Position numbers and translations under genes: made by a program. This document shows, in pieces, positions 1 through 9,554 of a DNA stretch of 64,000 nt. The DNA lies in contig NZ_LNUT01000005.1 in NCBI RefSeq assembly GCF_001512305.1, positions 189,090 to 253,089 of the forward strand. Direction: 5' to 3'. This stretch comes from Arthrobacter sp. EPSL27. Its GTDB lineage: Bacteria; Actinomycetota; Actinomycetes; Actinomycetales; Micrococcaceae. The notes below the pieces were generated by a model. The model had not been told where the DNA came from. It was given only the letters and a program-made list of their open reading frames with translations, and did not search any database. Each line of letters starts with the position of its first letter. Position 1 is the stretch's first letter.

Positions 1-1025
1 ACTACCATGTGGACGGGCTGCGGCTCGACGCCGTGCACGCCTTCAAGGACGAACGGGCGGTTCACCTGCTGGAGGACTTCGGTGCGCTCGCGGACGAGGT
101 GGCCGCTGCGACCGGGCGCCCCGCCACGATGATTGCCGAGTCGGACCTGAACGATCCGCGCCTGCTCTACCCGCGGGACGTCAACGGCTACGGCCTGGCC
201 GGGCAGTGGAGCGACGACTTCCACCACGCGGTCCACGTCAACGTCAGCGGCGAGACCACCGGCTACTACGCCGACTTCGGGTCCCTGGAAGCCCTGGCCA
301 AGGTGCTGGTGGACGGGTTCTTCCACGACGGCAGCTACTCCAGCTTCCGCGGGCGGCACCACGGCCGGCCCATCAACACGGGCCTGGTCCACCCCGCCGC
401 GCTGGTGGTCTGCAGCCAGAACCACGACCAGATCGGCAACCGGGCCACCGGCGACCGGCTGTCCCAGACGCTGGGCTACGGGCAGCTGGCGCTCGCCGCC
501 GTCGCCACCCTCACCTCGCCGTTCACGCCGATGCTGTTCATGGGCGAGGAATACGGCGCCACCACGCCGTGGCAGTTCTTCACCTCGCACCCGGAACCGG
601 AGCTTGGCAAGGCCACGGCTGAGGGCCGGATCCGGGAGTTCGAGCGGATGGGGTGGGACCCCGCCGTCGTGCCCGACCCGCAGGACCCGGAAACCTTCAC
701 CCGCTCCCGGCTCAACTGGGACGAAGCCGCCGGCGGCCACCACGCCCGCCTGCTGGAGCTGTACCGCCGGCTGATCGCGCTGCGGCGCGCCACGCCGGAG
801 CTCTCCGGTCTCGGCTTCGAGGACACCGCCGTGGCGTTCGACGAGGCCGAGCGCTGGCTCCGCCTGCGCCGCGGCAGCGTCGAGGTGGCGATGAATTTCT
901 CCGCCGAACCGCGCAGCCTCGCCGTTGCCGGCGCTTCGGTGGCGCTGGCCACCGACGACGGCGTCCGTCTCGCCGCCGGCCAGCTGGCCCTGCCGGGCCA
1001 CAGCGCCGCCATCATCTCCGAATAG
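1..1025 (+). CDS. treZ: malto-oligosyltrehalose trehalohydrolase, 3' part
   Basis: This is the C-terminal part of a GH13 enzyme that releases trehalose from maltooligosyl-trehalose, the second step of the TreY/TreZ route from glycogen. The reading frame is open from base 3, so the start lies upstream of the window. The first codons encode [12 protein letters not shown], the GH13 nucleophile region. A likely acid/base Glu follows in MIAESDLN, and the transition-state Asp is in QNHDQIGN. The stretch [15 protein letters not shown] is typical of TreZ. A small beta-rich C-terminal domain ends just before an aldo/keto reductase gene 13 nt downstream. Family and frame are certain; only the N-terminal part is missing. 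Confidence 0.93.
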   Translation, partial: YHVDGLRLDAVHAFKDERAVHLLEDFGALADEVAAATGRPATMIAESDLNDPRLLYPRDVNGYGLAGQWSDDFHHAVHVNVSGETTGYYADFGSLEALAKVLVDGFFHDGSYSSFRGRHHGRPINTGLVHPAALVVCSQNHDQIGNRATGDRLSQTLGYGQLALAAVATLTSPFTPMLFMGEEYGATTPWQFFTSHPEPELGKATAEGRIREFERMGWDPAVVPDPQDPETFTRSRLNWDEAAGGHHARLLELYRRLIALRRATPELSGLGFEDTAVAFDEAERWLRLRRGSVEVAMNFSAEPRSLAVAGASVALATDDGVRLAAGQLALPGHSAAIISE

Positions 1026-1038
1026 GACAGGACTTCCC

Positions 1039-2076
1039 ATGACTTACGTTGCAGCAGAGACCCGCTATGACTCCATGCCGTACCGCCGTGTGGGGCGCAG
1101 CGGCCTGAAGCTTCCCGCCGTTTCCCTCGGCCTGTGGCACAACTTCGGCGACGACCAGGCCTTCGAGACGCAGCGCGCCATCCTGCGCCGCGCCTTCGAC
1201 CTGGGCGTCAACCACTTCGACCTCGCCAACAACTACGGCCCGCCCGCCGGGTCCGCCGAGACCAACTTCGGCCGGCACCTGCGGGACGACTTCGCCCCGT
1301 ACCGTGACGAGCTCATCATCTCCACCAAGGCCGGCTACAACATGTGGCCAGGCCCGTTCGGCGAATGGGGCTCCCGCAAGTACCTGCTGGCCAGCCTGGA
1401 CCAGTCGCTGACCCGGATGGGCCTGGACTACGTGGACATCTTCTACAGCCACCGCCCGGACCCGGAGACGCCCCTGGAGGAGACCATGGGGGCGCTGGAC
1501 CACGCTGTCCGCTCCGGCAAGGCCCTCTACGCGGGCATCTCCTCCTACACCCCGGAGCAGACCCTCGAGGCGGCCCGGATCCTGAAGGAGCTGGGCACCC
1601 CGCTGCTCATCCACCAGCCCAGCTACTCCATGCTGAACCGGTGGACCGAAAACGGCAGCCCCAACCTGTACGAGGCGCTGGACCAGGTGGGCGCCGGGTC
1701 CATCGCGTTCTCGCCGCTGGCCCAGGGCATGCTCACCGACCGGTACCTGCACGGGATCCCTGCCGATTCCCGCGCCGCGCAGGACAAGTCCCTGGATGAG
1801 AACAGCATCACCGAGGACAAGCTGGCCCGCGTCCGGGGGCTCAACCGGATCGCCGAAGGCCGCGGACAGTCCCTCGCCCAGATGGCCATCGCCTGGATCC
1901 TGCGCGACCAGGGCAAGGGCTCCGCGGTGACGTCCGCCCTGGTGGGTGCGTCCAGCGTCCGGCAGCTCGAGGACAACCTGGCCGCCATCAACAACCTGGA
2001 CTTCACCGCGGCGGAGCTGACGGCGATCGACGAGTTCGCCGTCGAGTCCGATATCAACCTGTGGGCCCAGAAATAA
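1039..2076 (+). CDS. aldo/keto reductase, YghZ/AKR14-like
   Basis: A 345-residue NADPH-dependent aldo/keto reductase with a TIM-barrel fold. It most resembles the YghZ (L-glyceraldehyde-3-phosphate reductase) group, which reduces small aldehydes such as methylglyoxal. The N-terminus MPYRRVGRSGLKLP is typical. The catalytic Asp and Tyr are in FDLANNYGPP, the Lys is in STKAGYN, and YVDIFYSHRPD contributes the active-site His. I placed the start at the ATG 13 nt after the treZ stop; the open frame extends further upstream inside treZ without similarity. It is probably cotranscribed with treZ. The true substrate cannot be told from sequence. Confidence 0.88.
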   Translation: MTYVAAETRYDSMPYRRVGRSGLKLPAVSLGLWHNFGDDQAFETQRAILRRAFDLGVNHFDLANNYGPPAGSAETNFGRHLRDDFAPYRDELIISTKAGYNMWPGPFGEWGSRKYLLASLDQSLTRMGLDYVDIFYSHRPDPETPLEETMGALDHAVRSGKALYAGISSYTPEQTLEAARILKELGTPLLIHQPSYSMLNRWTENGSPNLYEALDQVGAGSIAFSPLAQGMLTDRYLHGIPADSRAAQDKSLDENSITEDKLARVRGLNRIAEGRGQSLAQMAIAWILRDQGKGSAVTSALVGASSVRQLEDNLAAINNLDFTAAELTAIDEFAVESDINLWAQK

Positions 2077-2118
2077 AGGCCCAGCCGGGCGGCTGTTAAG
2101 CCTTCCGGTAACACTGGC

Positions 2119-2154
2119 GGCGCGGGGGCCGGGAACAACCGGGGCCCCCGCGCC
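2119..2154 (+). terminator. hairpin after aldo/keto reductase gene
   Basis: A perfect 12-bp inverted repeat (GGCGCGGGGGCC and its complement) with a 12-nt loop lies about 40 nt after the reductase stop. There is no T-run, as is common for actinobacterial terminators. It isolates the treZ side from ino1. Confidence 0.55.
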
Positions 2155-2259
2155 GTTGACTAGAATGCTAAAGGCGCCGTTGTGCGCCGTGCCCGCTGCC
2201 GCCGTCGTGCATCAGAGTACTTCCGCCGGGCACATGACGTTGTCCCTCAAAGGAGTTCC

Positions 2260-3345
2260 GTGTCTTCACATCCCATTCGTGTTGCAATCGTCGGCGTAGG
2301 TAACTGTGCCGCTTCGCTGGTCCAGGGCGTTGAGTACTACCGGGACGCCGATCCCCAGGCCACGATCCCCGGGCTGATGCACGTGGAGTTCGGCCAGTAC
2401 CACGTGGGCGACGTCAAGTTCGTTGCCGCGTTCGACGTCGACGGCAAGAAGGTGGGCCAGGACCTGTCCGACGCCATCCTGGCCAGCGAGAACAACACCA
2501 TCAAGATCGCCGACGTCCCGCCGGCCGGTGTGACCGTGCAGCGCGGGCCCACCCTCGACGGGCTCGGCAAGTACTACCTCGAGACCATCGAGCAGTCCCC
2601 GGAGGAGCCGGTCGACGTCGTCCAGGCCCTCAAGGACGCCCAGGTTGACGTGATGGTCTGCTACCTGCCGGTCGGGTCGCAGGAAGCCGCAGAGTTTTAC
2701 GCCCAGTGCGCCATCGACGCCGGCGTGGCGTTCGTCAACGCCCTGCCGGTCTTCATCGCCGGCACCAAGGCGTGGGCGGACAAGTTCACCGCGGCCGGCG
2801 TCCCGATCGTGGGCGACGACATCAAGAGCCAGATCGGCGCCACCATCACGCACCGCGTCATGGCGAAGCTGTTCGAGGACCGCGGCGTGACCCTGGACCG
2901 CACGTACCAGCTGAACGTCGGCGGCAACATGGACTTCAAGAACATGCTGGAGCGCGACCGCCTCGAGTCGAAGAAGATCTCCAAGACCCAGGCCGTCACG
3001 TCCAACGTCGAAGCCGACCTGGCCGCCAAGGACGTCCACATCGGCCCGTCGGACTACGTCCAGTGGCTCGATGACCGCAAGTGGGCCTTCGTCCGCCTGG
3101 AAGGCCGCAACTTCGGTGACGCCCCGGTGTCCCTGGAGTACAAGCTGGAGGTCTGGGATTCCCCCAACTCCGCCGGCGTGATCATCGATGCCATCCGTGC
3201 CGCCAAGATCGGCCTGGACCGCGGCATCGGCGGCCCGCTGCTCTCGGCGTCGAGCTACTTCATGAAGTCCCCGCCGGAGCAGTTCAACGATGACCTCGCC
3301 CGCGAAAAGGTCGAGGCCTTCATCCGCGGCGACCTGGAGCGCTAA
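2260..3345 (+). CDS. ino1: inositol-3-phosphate synthase
   Basis: A 361-residue NAD-dependent enzyme that converts glucose 6-phosphate to 1D-myo-inositol 3-phosphate, the precursor of phosphatidylinositol lipids and mycothiol. The N-terminal Rossmann motif is [27 protein letters not shown] and [11 protein letters not shown] are signature blocks of the actinobacterial/archaeal short form. The start is a GTG preceded by AAAGGAG at ideal spacing; an in-frame extension upstream has no similarity. mshA, whose product consumes inositol phosphate, lies about 3.2 kb further on in the opposite direction. It ends before a strong hairpin in a repeat array. Confidence 0.95.
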   Translation: MSSHPIRVAIVGVGNCAASLVQGVEYYRDADPQATIPGLMHVEFGQYHVGDVKFVAAFDVDGKKVGQDLSDAILASENNTIKIADVPPAGVTVQRGPTLDGLGKYYLETIEQSPEEPVDVVQALKDAQVDVMVCYLPVGSQEAAEFYAQCAIDAGVAFVNALPVFIAGTKAWADKFTAAGVPIVGDDIKSQIGATITHRVMAKLFEDRGVTLDRTYQLNVGGNMDFKNMLERDRLESKKISKTQAVTSNVEADLAAKDVHIGPSDYVQWLDDRKWAFVRLEGRNFGDAPVSLEYKLEVWDSPNSAGVIIDAIRAAKIGLDRGIGGPLLSASSYFMKSPPEQFNDDLAREKVEAFIRGDLER

Positions 3346-3356
3346 CCCCTGTCGGG

Positions 3357-3454
3357 ACGCTCCCGCACTTCTGGTGCGTTCTGACGCAACGCTCCCGCAC
3401 TTCTGGCGCGTTCTGACGCAACGCTCCCGCACCTTTGGTGCGGGAGCGTTGCGT
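3357..3454 (+). repeat. 32-bp tandem repeat array, family A (left)
   Basis: Two near-identical 32-bp units (3357-3388 and 3389-3420) start ACGCTCCCGCACTTCTGG and end TTCTGACGCA. A third, from 3421, turns into a perfect palindrome. Degenerate copies of the core CGCTCC(C/T)(G/T)CAC continue to about 3560. The array lies just past the 3' end of the DUF559 gene, and a related array in opposite orientation lies just before that gene. Confidence 0.85.
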
Positions 3455-3457
3455 TTT
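3416..3457. terminator. 18-bp perfect stem with TTT loop
   Basis: ACGCAACGCTCCCGCACC at 3416-3433 is followed by TTT and its exact complement at 3437-3454, then further T residues. It sits between the converging ino1 (+) and DUF559 (-) genes and can act as a bidirectional terminator. It is formed from the third unit of the family A array. Confidence 0.75.
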
Positions 3458-3565
3458 CCGGCGCGAAAGGCCTTCCTCCCGGACGCTCCCTCACGTTTGG
3501 CGGGTTTGGCCCGGACGCTCCTGCACTTCTGGTGCCGGCTGTCGCGAAGCTCCCTCAGATCGGCT

Positions 3566-4513
3566 CTAAAAGCCGGCGGCGGTTGATGGACTGATGTATG
3601 CGCTGCGGAGGATTCGCTTGATCCTGCCGATGGCACCAGCGAATCCATCGGCAAGGTCCTCCTTGGTCAGAAGGAGCACAGTCCACCCCGCTGCTTCGAA
3701 AGCCTTGTCCCGGCGGCGATCGCTGAAGATCTGGGCAGGGAGTAGGTGGTGCCCGCCGTCGTACTGGACCGCAAGGCGCCGACGCCGATACCCAAGATCC
3801 GCCGTCGGCGTTCCCGCGCTGCCCGGATGCAGTTCGACTTGGAGCTCCGGTTCGGGAAGCCCGGCGTCGCACATCGCAAGACGGAGGAGGGTCTCGGGCC
3901 CCGAGTCGGCTCCCACCCGCATCAGCTCCAGGGCCGCCCGGGCCCGAATGATTCCCTGGAGATTCGGGTGCCTGCCCACCAATGTACGCAACCCGTCTAT
4001 GGTCGCGAAGGGTTCGCTCCGCCCCTCCAATCCGAAGCGGGGTATGCGAACGAGTTCGTCGCCCATGCAGACCAAGTCGTACAGGCTCAACCTCTGGGCG
4101 AGGTCGAGCCATGTCCGGGGCCGGGTGCTGATTCGGATGCCATCCTCTGTCTCGACCTCGTCGTCGAACGCCAAAACCGTATGCCCGATGATTCCTTTGC
4201 GTCGGACCTCCGGTAATGCCCGCGGCTTGCTCAAATGCAGTTCCTCAGAATCAGACAGCCACGGCGGCAGCAGCTGGTTCCTGAGTACGGCGGCCGTGAC
4301 GTGCGAGATCCAAGCATTCGGAGACGCCGCGGACAGCGCCCGCGCAGCAGCCTCCAGCTCAAAGCTCCATGCGACGGGCCGGTAGACACCCCGGCTCACA
4401 GGACGTACGTCGGGCTTTCTGAGCCTGGTTCTCGGCACACCCAAGGACGTAGCCGCCGCGATGGTGAAGGGCCCGCTGGCAAGGGAACCGGGAAGTTTTG
4501 GTGGCAGGGTCAT
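3566..4513 (-). CDS. DUF559 / Vsr-like endonuclease-fold protein with AbiEi-like N-terminus
   Basis: About 315 residues from the chosen ATG. The N-terminal ~70 residues (TIAAATSLGVPRTRLRKPDVRPVSRGVYRP) look like the winged-helix AbiEi-type antitoxin region often fused to DUF559. The C-terminal ~90 residues carry the Vsr-like nuclease pattern: LAVQYDGGHH, then RRRDKAFEAAGWTVLLLTKEDL. Here the Asp/His region and the RDK..GW..L block match the family core. DUF559 proteins are common in Micrococcales, and their biological role is unsettled. The frame is open for 25 more codons upstream, and neither start has a convincing ribosome site. The gene is bracketed by inverted arrays of 32-bp repeats. 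Confidence 0.75.
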   Translation of the reverse strand: MTLPPKLPGSLASGPFTIAAATSLGVPRTRLRKPDVRPVSRGVYRPVAWSFELEAAARALSAASPNAWISHVTAAVLRNQLLPPWLSDSEELHLSKPRALPEVRRKGIIGHTVLAFDDEVETEDGIRISTRPRTWLDLAQRLSLYDLVCMGDELVRIPRFGLEGRSEPFATIDGLRTLVGRHPNLQGIIRARAALELMRVGADSGPETLLRLAMCDAGLPEPELQVELHPGSAGTPTADLGYRRRRLAVQYDGGHHLLPAQIFSDRRRDKAFEAAGWTVLLLTKEDLADGFAGAIGRIKRILRSAYISPSTAAGF

Positions 4514-4599
4514 GCTGGCATTGTGAACCCAATCGCGTATCCGTGCAGAAGTTATCCACAGCCGGTTGTGCTGCTTGGATCCCCACAACGCGGCGACCC

Positions 4600-4748
4600 G
4601 ACGGGAGGTGAGGGAGCGCTGGGTGGTTGTCGACGGGAGGTGAGGGAGCGTTGGGTGGTTGTCGACGGGAGGTGAGGGAGCGCTGGGTGGTTGTCGACGG
4701 GAGGTGAGGGAGCGTTTGGGCGGTTCCCGGCCGGATGTGAGGGAGGGT
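4600..4748. repeat. 32-bp tandem repeat array, family A (right, inverted)
   Basis: Three full 32-bp units lie at 4600-4631, 4632-4663 and 4664-4695, beginning GACGGGAGGTGAGGGAGCG and ending GGTGGTTGTC. A fourth diverges after about 20 bases, and a remnant reaches the fhs stop. The complement has the core CGCTCCCTCACCTCCCG, matching the left array. The period is the same but the orientation is inverted. Confidence 0.88.
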
Positions 4749-6487
4749 CAGAAGAGGCCGACGGGGTTGCCCTCGGCGTCGACGTCCATGCGCATCGCGG
4801 CCGGGACCTTCGGCAGCCCCGGCATGGTCATGACCGCGCCGGTCAGAGCCACGATAAAGCCCGCGCCGGTCTTGGGGATGAGGTCGCGGACGTGCACGGT
4901 GAACCCCTTCGGGGCGCCCAGCTTGGTGGCGTCGTCGCTGAAGGAATACTGGGTCTTCGCCATGCACACGGGGAAGCCGGACCATCCGTTCCGCTCGATC
5001 TCCGCAAGCCGCTTGAGCGCCGGGACGGAGAAATCCACCCCGTCGGCGCCGTAGACCTCCTGCACGATGGTGCGGATCTTGTCCTCCACCGACATCTCCA
5101 GCGGGTACAGGTGCCGGAACGTGTGCGGCGCGTCGATCGCAGCCGCCACCTTCGCCGCGAGCTCGTCCCCGCCGTCGCCGCCGCCACCGCGGCCCCAGAC
5201 GTCGGCCACAGCCGCCTGGACGCCCTCCGCGGCGCACCACTCCAGCAGCCAGTCCAGCTCCTCCTGCGTGTCCGTGCCGAACCGGTTGATCGCCACCACC
5301 GGGGTGATCCCGAACTTCTCCACGTTCCGCACATGGCGCTGCAGGTTGACGACGCCGGCCGCCAAGGCCTCCACGTTGGGTTCCTTGAGCTGGTCCTTGG
5401 GGACGCCGCCGTGCATCTTCAGCGCCCGGACGGTCGCCACCACCACGACGGCGGACGGGGCGACGTCGGCGACGCGGGACTTGATGTCCATGTACTTCTC
5501 CGCGCCCAGGTCGGCGCCGAAGCCCGCCTCGGTGACCACGATGTCCGCCAGGCTGCGGGCGGTCTGGGTGGCGATCAGCGAGTTGCAGCCGTGGGCGATG
5601 TTGGCGAACGGTCCGCCGTGGACCAGCGCCGGGGTCCCTGCGATGGTCTGCACCAAGTTCGGTTTGATGGCGTCCTTGAGCAGCATGGCCAGGGCTCCCT
5701 GCACACCCAGCTGGGCCACGGTGACCGGCTGCCGGTCGTAGGTGTAGCCGAAAGTGATGCGGCCCAGCCGCTCCCGGAGGTCGGCGAGGTCCGTGGCGAG
5801 GCAGAACACGGCCATGATCTCCGAGGCCACGGTGATGTCGAAGCCGTCCTGCCGGGGGATGCCCTGGGTCGGGCCGCCGAGGCCGATCACCACTTCCCGC
5901 AGCGAGCGGTCGTTCATGTCCAGCACCCGCTTGAAGGTCATCCGGCGCGGATCGATGTTCAGCTCGTTGCCCTGGTAGATGTGGTTGTCCACGAGGGCCA
6001 TGAGCGCGTTGTTCGCTGACGTGACGGCGTGGAAATCGCCGGTGAAGTGCAGGTTGATCTCGTCCATCGGCAGCACCTGGGAGTAGCCGCCGCCCGTGGC
6101 GCCGCCCTTCATGCCCAGGATGGGGCCGAGCGAGGGTTCCCGCAGGGCGATCATCACCTTGTGCCCGGCCCGGGCGAGGGAGTCCGCCAGCCCCACGGTG
6201 GTGGTGGATTTGCCTTCGCCGGCGGGGGTGGGGGACATCGCCGAGACCAGCACCACCTTGCCGGGGGCGCGCCGGGTGCCGCCCGCCGTCGGGCCCGTGA
6301 GCTTTGCCGGATCGATTTTCGCCTTGTACCGGCCGTGGAAGTCCAGGGCTTCGGCGTTGATCCCGGCCGCCGCGGCGATCTCCTCGATCGGCCGCATCGT
6401 GGCGCGCTGGGCGATCTCGAGGTCGCTCAGGGCCGGCGCAGCGGGCGCAGCCTGGGCAGCGGATCCGGCATTCGTGGGTTCAGGCAT
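4748..6487 (-). CDS. fhs: formate--tetrahydrofolate ligase
   Basis: A 579-residue enzyme that makes 10-formyl-THF from formate, THF and ATP, feeding purine synthesis and fMet-tRNA formylation. The P-loop is [17 protein letters not shown] around residues 85-100. It is followed by the family blocks [20 protein letters not shown] and [15 protein letters not shown]. An Ala-rich N-terminal extension of about 20 residues precedes the conserved part. The start ATG has AAAGGA 7 nt upstream. The stop lies at the edge of the 32-bp repeat array. mshA is 59 nt upstream on the same strand, so mshA-fhs may be cotranscribed. Confidence 0.96.
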   Translation of the reverse strand: MPEPTNAGSAAQAAPAAPALSDLEIAQRATMRPIEEIAAAAGINAEALDFHGRYKAKIDPAKLTGPTAGGTRRAPGKVVLVSAMSPTPAGEGKSTTTVGLADSLARAGHKVMIALREPSLGPILGMKGGATGGGYSQVLPMDEINLHFTGDFHAVTSANNALMALVDNHIYQGNELNIDPRRMTFKRVLDMNDRSLREVVIGLGGPTQGIPRQDGFDITVASEIMAVFCLATDLADLRERLGRITFGYTYDRQPVTVAQLGVQGALAMLLKDAIKPNLVQTIAGTPALVHGGPFANIAHGCNSLIATQTARSLADIVVTEAGFGADLGAEKYMDIKSRVADVAPSAVVVVATVRALKMHGGVPKDQLKEPNVEALAAGVVNLQRHVRNVEKFGITPVVAINRFGTDTQEELDWLLEWCAAEGVQAAVADVWGRGGGGDGGDELAAKVAAAIDAPHTFRHLYPLEMSVEDKIRTIVQEVYGADGVDFSVPALKRLAEIERNGWSGFPVCMAKTQYSFSDDATKLGAPKGFTVHVRDLIPKTGAGFIVALTGAVMTMPGLPKVPAAMRMDVDAEGNPVGLF

Positions 6488-6546
6488 CGTTGTCCTTTGG
6501 CTCGTGGCGCCGGCGGGTGGTCCGGGCCAGTGGTTTCAGGCCGCTG

Positions 6547-7833
6547 TTACCGGCCCAAGGTTCCGGTGACGGGCGTGTGGCCCACCGGAATGGTCAGGTT
6601 TCCAAAATACTGGCTCAAGGCCGTGTGATAGCTCTCCAGGGTGATGGCGGCGGTCCGCTGCCAGCCGAACTCGTGCGCGTGCAGCGCGGCCGCGCGGCCC
6701 ATGTCCTCGCGGGTGGCGGGGTCGTCGTGCAGGGCCTCCAGGGCGTCGGCCCAGTCGGCGGCCTTGTGCCCCTCGATGAGCATCCCGGTGCGGCCGTCAA
6801 AGACGGCACGGGACAGCCCGCCCACCTTGGTGGCCACCACCGGCGTGCCGCAGGCCTGCGCCTCGAGTGCCACCAGGCCGAAGGACTCACTGTAGGAGGG
6901 CATCACCACGACGTCGGCGGACCGGTACCAGCCCGCCAGCTCCGGTGCGCTGACCGGCGGATGGTGTGTGACGACGTCGTCCATTCCGGCGGCGCTGATG
7001 AGCGCCTTCAGATCGAAGTCCTTCGACCCGCTGATGGCGCCGACAATGGTCAGCTGCAGGTCGATGTCCGGGCGCCGGGCGCGCAGCAGGGCGGCGGCCT
7101 TGACCAGGATCTGCGGGCCCTTAAGGCGCTGGATCCGCCCGGCGAAGAGCAGGTGGAACCGGCCCGGCGGGACCCCGTGGGCTGCCCGGGCACGGCCGCG
7201 GAACGACGGCGTGAACGTGGTCAGGTCCACGCCCGGCGGCGCCACGTCGATGCGGTCGTTGTCCGCGTTGTAGTGCGAGACCAGCTCCGCCGCCTCGGTG
7301 CCGGTGTTGGCGATGAGCCGGGTAGCGCCGTCGACAATGCGCTGCTCGCCGTCCTCGCGCCGGCGCGGTTCCGGCTGCTCGCCGGCGGCCAGCAGCAGGT
7401 TCTTCACCTTCGCCATGGTGTGCATGGTGTGCACCAGCGGCAGGCCCCACAGGCTTGCGAGCTCCAGCCCGGCCACGCCGGAAACCCAGTAGTGCGAATG
7501 GATCACGTCGTAGCGGCCGTGCGGCTGGCTCTGCCGGATCCGGTCGATTTCAGCCACCATGCTGTGCAGCAGCTCCGGCAGTTCCTCCTTGGGCAGCTTC
7601 CGCGGCGGGCCGGCCAGGACGTTGTGCACGCAGACGCCGGGGGAGGGATGCTCGACGGCGGCCTGGCCGGCGGACGTGGAGCGGGTGAAGATCTCCACCT
7701 CGACGCCGGTCTCGGCGAGGGCCGCGGCGAGCGCGCGGATGTAGACGTTCATGCCCCCGGCGTCGCCGGACCCGGGCTGCTCCATCGGCGAGGTGTGCAG
7801 GGAGAGGAACGCTACCCGGCGGATCAGCGACAT
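6547..7833 (-). CDS. mshA: D-inositol-3-phosphate glycosyltransferase
   Basis: A 428-residue GT-B glycosyltransferase (GT4) that joins GlcNAc from UDP-GlcNAc to 1D-myo-inositol 3-phosphate, the first committed step of mycothiol synthesis. The N-terminus RRVAFLSLHTSPMEQPGSGD AGGMNVY is characteristic. Later GT4 blocks are VIHSHYWVSG, FAGRIQRLKGP and the nucleotide-sugar motif SYSESFGLVALEAQACGTPVV. The start has GGGAG upstream. It links functionally with ino1 at 2.3 kb. Upstream, a perfect palindrome GGACATGTCC at 7865-7874 resembles part of repeat family B. Confidence 0.96.
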   Translation of the reverse strand: MSLIRRVAFLSLHTSPMEQPGSGDAGGMNVYIRALAAALAETGVEVEIFTRSTSAGQAAVEHPSPGVCVHNVLAGPPRKLPKEELPELLHSMVAEIDRIRQSQPHGRYDVIHSHYWVSGVAGLELASLWGLPLVHTMHTMAKVKNLLLAAGEQPEPRRREDGEQRIVDGATRLIANTGTEAAELVSHYNADNDRIDVAPPGVDLTTFTPSFRGRARAAHGVPPGRFHLLFAGRIQRLKGPQILVKAAALLRARRPDIDLQLTIVGAISGSKDFDLKALISAAGMDDVVTHHPPVSAPELAGWYRSADVVVMPSYSESFGLVALEAQACGTPVVATKVGGLSRAVFDGRTGMLIEGHKAADWADALEALHDDPATREDMGRAAALHAHEFGWQRTAAITLESYHTALSQYFGNLTIPVGHTPVTGTLGR

Positions 7834-8007
7834 GGTTCTCTCCCTTCCTCGGACAGGTCCCGGGGGACATGTCCGCTCTTACACTGCCGGAACTGCATTT
7901 CGATCAAACATTACTCCTGAAGTCCGCACCGGTTCAGAGGTGGGCGCGCGGTGCCGGTCACAGGCGCGCGCCGGTGCCTCAGCCCGGCGCTTCCGAAGCA
8001 GGCCCCG

Positions 8008-9474
8008 TCAGTCCCGGAAAAGCTCCTCCAGTTCCGGGAACGCCGCCTCGTACCCGGCCAGCAGCTGCTGCGCGAGGTCCCCGGGGCCGGCCAGGGGGTG
8101 CCCGGCGAACGCCGCCAGGGCCGCGGCCCGGCGGTCCGGTCCCCTGGTGCCGGGCCTGCGGCTTGTTGCTGTGACGACGAGGCGCTCGACGTCCTTGACC
8201 TGCCGGAGCAGGGCCAGCTGCGCCGGCGCCGGGCGTTCCTGCCGCAGGGGCTCGACGCCGGCGGGGGTCACCCGGCAGGGGACCTCGACGACGGCGTCCG
8301 CGGGCAGTCCCGGGATGGCCGCGGTGCCCGCACCGGGGGCACCGCCGTCGCCGCCGGTACCCTCGCCCCCGTCGGCTGCGGCGGCAGCACCCGCACCGCT
8401 GTCGGCCGCGGTATTGCGGGTGTTCAGGATCAGCTCAGCCGGACCGCCGCCGGAGAGCGCCCGCATGGCGGCCAGGGCCACCCGTTCGTAGCCGCCCCCG
8501 GCCAGGTCCGTCTCGTCCCGGCGCTCGCCGGCCCGCCGGGCCTCGGCGAGGTAGCCCTCCTCGCGGGAACGGCGCGCCGCGTCCCACAGAGGATAGGCCT
8601 GCCGCCCGGCCGCCGCGAGCCGCGGATAAAGCTCGGCCTGCTGCCGGTCAATCGATTCGCCGCGCGTGGTGGCGGACGACCGGATGCCGGCAAGTGCCCG
8701 CCCGGTCTCGTAGTAGTAATAGAGGTACTCGTTGGGCAGACACCCCAGCTCCGCGAGGAAGCGCTGCGGGAACAGCCGCCCCTCCTCGAAGCCCGCCAGC
8801 GCGCCGGCGTCGGCCAGCAGCCCGGGCAGCACGTCCCTGCCGCCGGACTCCAGGCGGTACAGCCAGCCCAGGTGGTTCAGGCCGTAGTACCCGACGCCGT
8901 CGAGCCGGTTGGCGGGCAGCGCGACGCCGGCCGCGGCCGCCGCCCGGTACACCAGGCCGCTGGCCGAATCGCAGATGCCGACGACCTTGTGCCCCAGCAC
9001 CGGAACGAGGGCTTCGGTGACCATGCCGGCCGGGTTGGTGAAGTTCAGCAGCCACGCGTCTGGGCAGCGGTGGCGCATCTGGGCGGCGAGGTCCAGCATG
9101 CGGGGGATGGACCGGAGCGCGTAGGAGATCCCGCCGGCCCCCGTGGTCTCCTGCCCCAGGAGCCCCAGGTCCAGGGCCACCCGCTCGTCGGCCGTTCGAC
9201 CGGCGGTCCCGCCCGGGCGGATCGCGGCGAACACCATGTCGGCGCCGTCCAGCGCCTCGGCCAGGGACGTGGTGGCACGGACCACGGGGGCGGTGCCGGG
9301 GGCCGCTTCCTGCCCTGCGAAGGAGTCCAGGACGGCGGTGATGGCGGCGAGGCGGCCGGGATCGACGTCGTACAGCACCAGTTCCCGGACCAGCCCGGCG
9401 AAGGGTCCTGAACAGAGTGCCCGGAAGACCAGCGGAACGCGGAACCCGCCGCCGCCGGCAATCATCAGCCGCAT
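8008..9474 (-). CDS. GH4 family 6-phospho-beta-glucosidase-like enzyme
   Basis: A 488-residue NAD+- and divalent-metal-dependent glycosidase of family 4, which hydrolyses (phospho)glycosides by oxidation and elimination at C3. Visible motifs are the Rossmann start MRLMIAGGGGFRVPL, the substrate loop NFTNPAGM, the metal Cys in GICDSASG, and the metal His in YYGLNHLGW. A Gly/Ala/Asp-rich insertion near residues 360-380 is unusual. It is divergent from a PfkB sugar kinase across 80 bp, and no PTS permease lies nearby. It may therefore act on a sugar phosphate made by that kinase or on an unphosphorylated glycoside; this is inference. It appears leaderless. Confidence 0.85.
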   Translation of the reverse strand: MRLMIAGGGGFRVPLVFRALCSGPFAGLVRELVLYDVDPGRLAAITAVLDSFAGQEAAPGTAPVVRATTSLAEALDGADMVFAAIRPGGTAGRTADERVALDLGLLGQETTGAGGISYALRSIPRMLDLAAQMRHRCPDAWLLNFTNPAGMVTEALVPVLGHKVVGICDSASGLVYRAAAAAGVALPANRLDGVGYYGLNHLGWLYRLESGGRDVLPGLLADAGALAGFEEGRLFPQRFLAELGCLPNEYLYYYYETGRALAGIRSSATTRGESIDRQQAELYPRLAAAGRQAYPLWDAARRSREEGYLAEARRAGERRDETDLAGGGYERVALAAMRALSGGGPAELILNTRNTAADSGAGAAAAADGGEGTGGDGGAPGAGTAAIPGLPADAVVEVPCRVTPAGVEPLRQERPAPAQLALLRQVKDVERLVVTATSRRPGTRGPDRRAAALAAFAGHPLAGPGDLAQQLLAGYEAAFPELEELFRD

Positions 9475-9480
9475 GCCGAC

Positions 9481-9486
9481 AGTCTA
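9481..9486 (-). promoter_or_regulatory. -10 box of GH4 gene (leaderless)
   Basis: TAGACT on the minus strand, separated from the ATG by exactly 6 nt. Confidence 0.5.
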
Positions 9487-9541
9487 TGCACTGCGCCCCG
9501 CCGGGCCCGCGGGATGCCTTTGCAGCGGTACCCGGACGGCG

Positions 9542-9547
9542 TAATGT
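9542..9547 (+). promoter_or_regulatory. -10 box of PfkB gene (leaderless)
   Basis: TAATGT, 7 nt before the ATG. It is back-to-back with the GH4 promoter within the same 80 bp. Confidence 0.45.
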
Positions 9548-9554
9548 GCGAGGT

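Noticed and set aside
925-1038. Upstream in-frame start for the aldo/keto reductase
   Set aside because: It would overlap the treZ coding region by about 100 nt and encodes Arg/Pro-rich sequence unrelated to the family.
2266-3654. 462-codon minus-strand open frame opposite ino1
   Set aside because: It is low-complexity His/Val/Gly-rich, antisense to a certain gene, and spans the repeat array.
4600-4748. CRISPR-like 32-bp repeats
   Set aside because: The units are directly abutting with no unique spacers, and no cas genes are present; this is a plain tandem array.
4691-6019. 442-codon plus-strand open frame opposite fhs
   Set aside because: Antisense to fhs, starts inside the tandem repeat, and has no recognisable domain.
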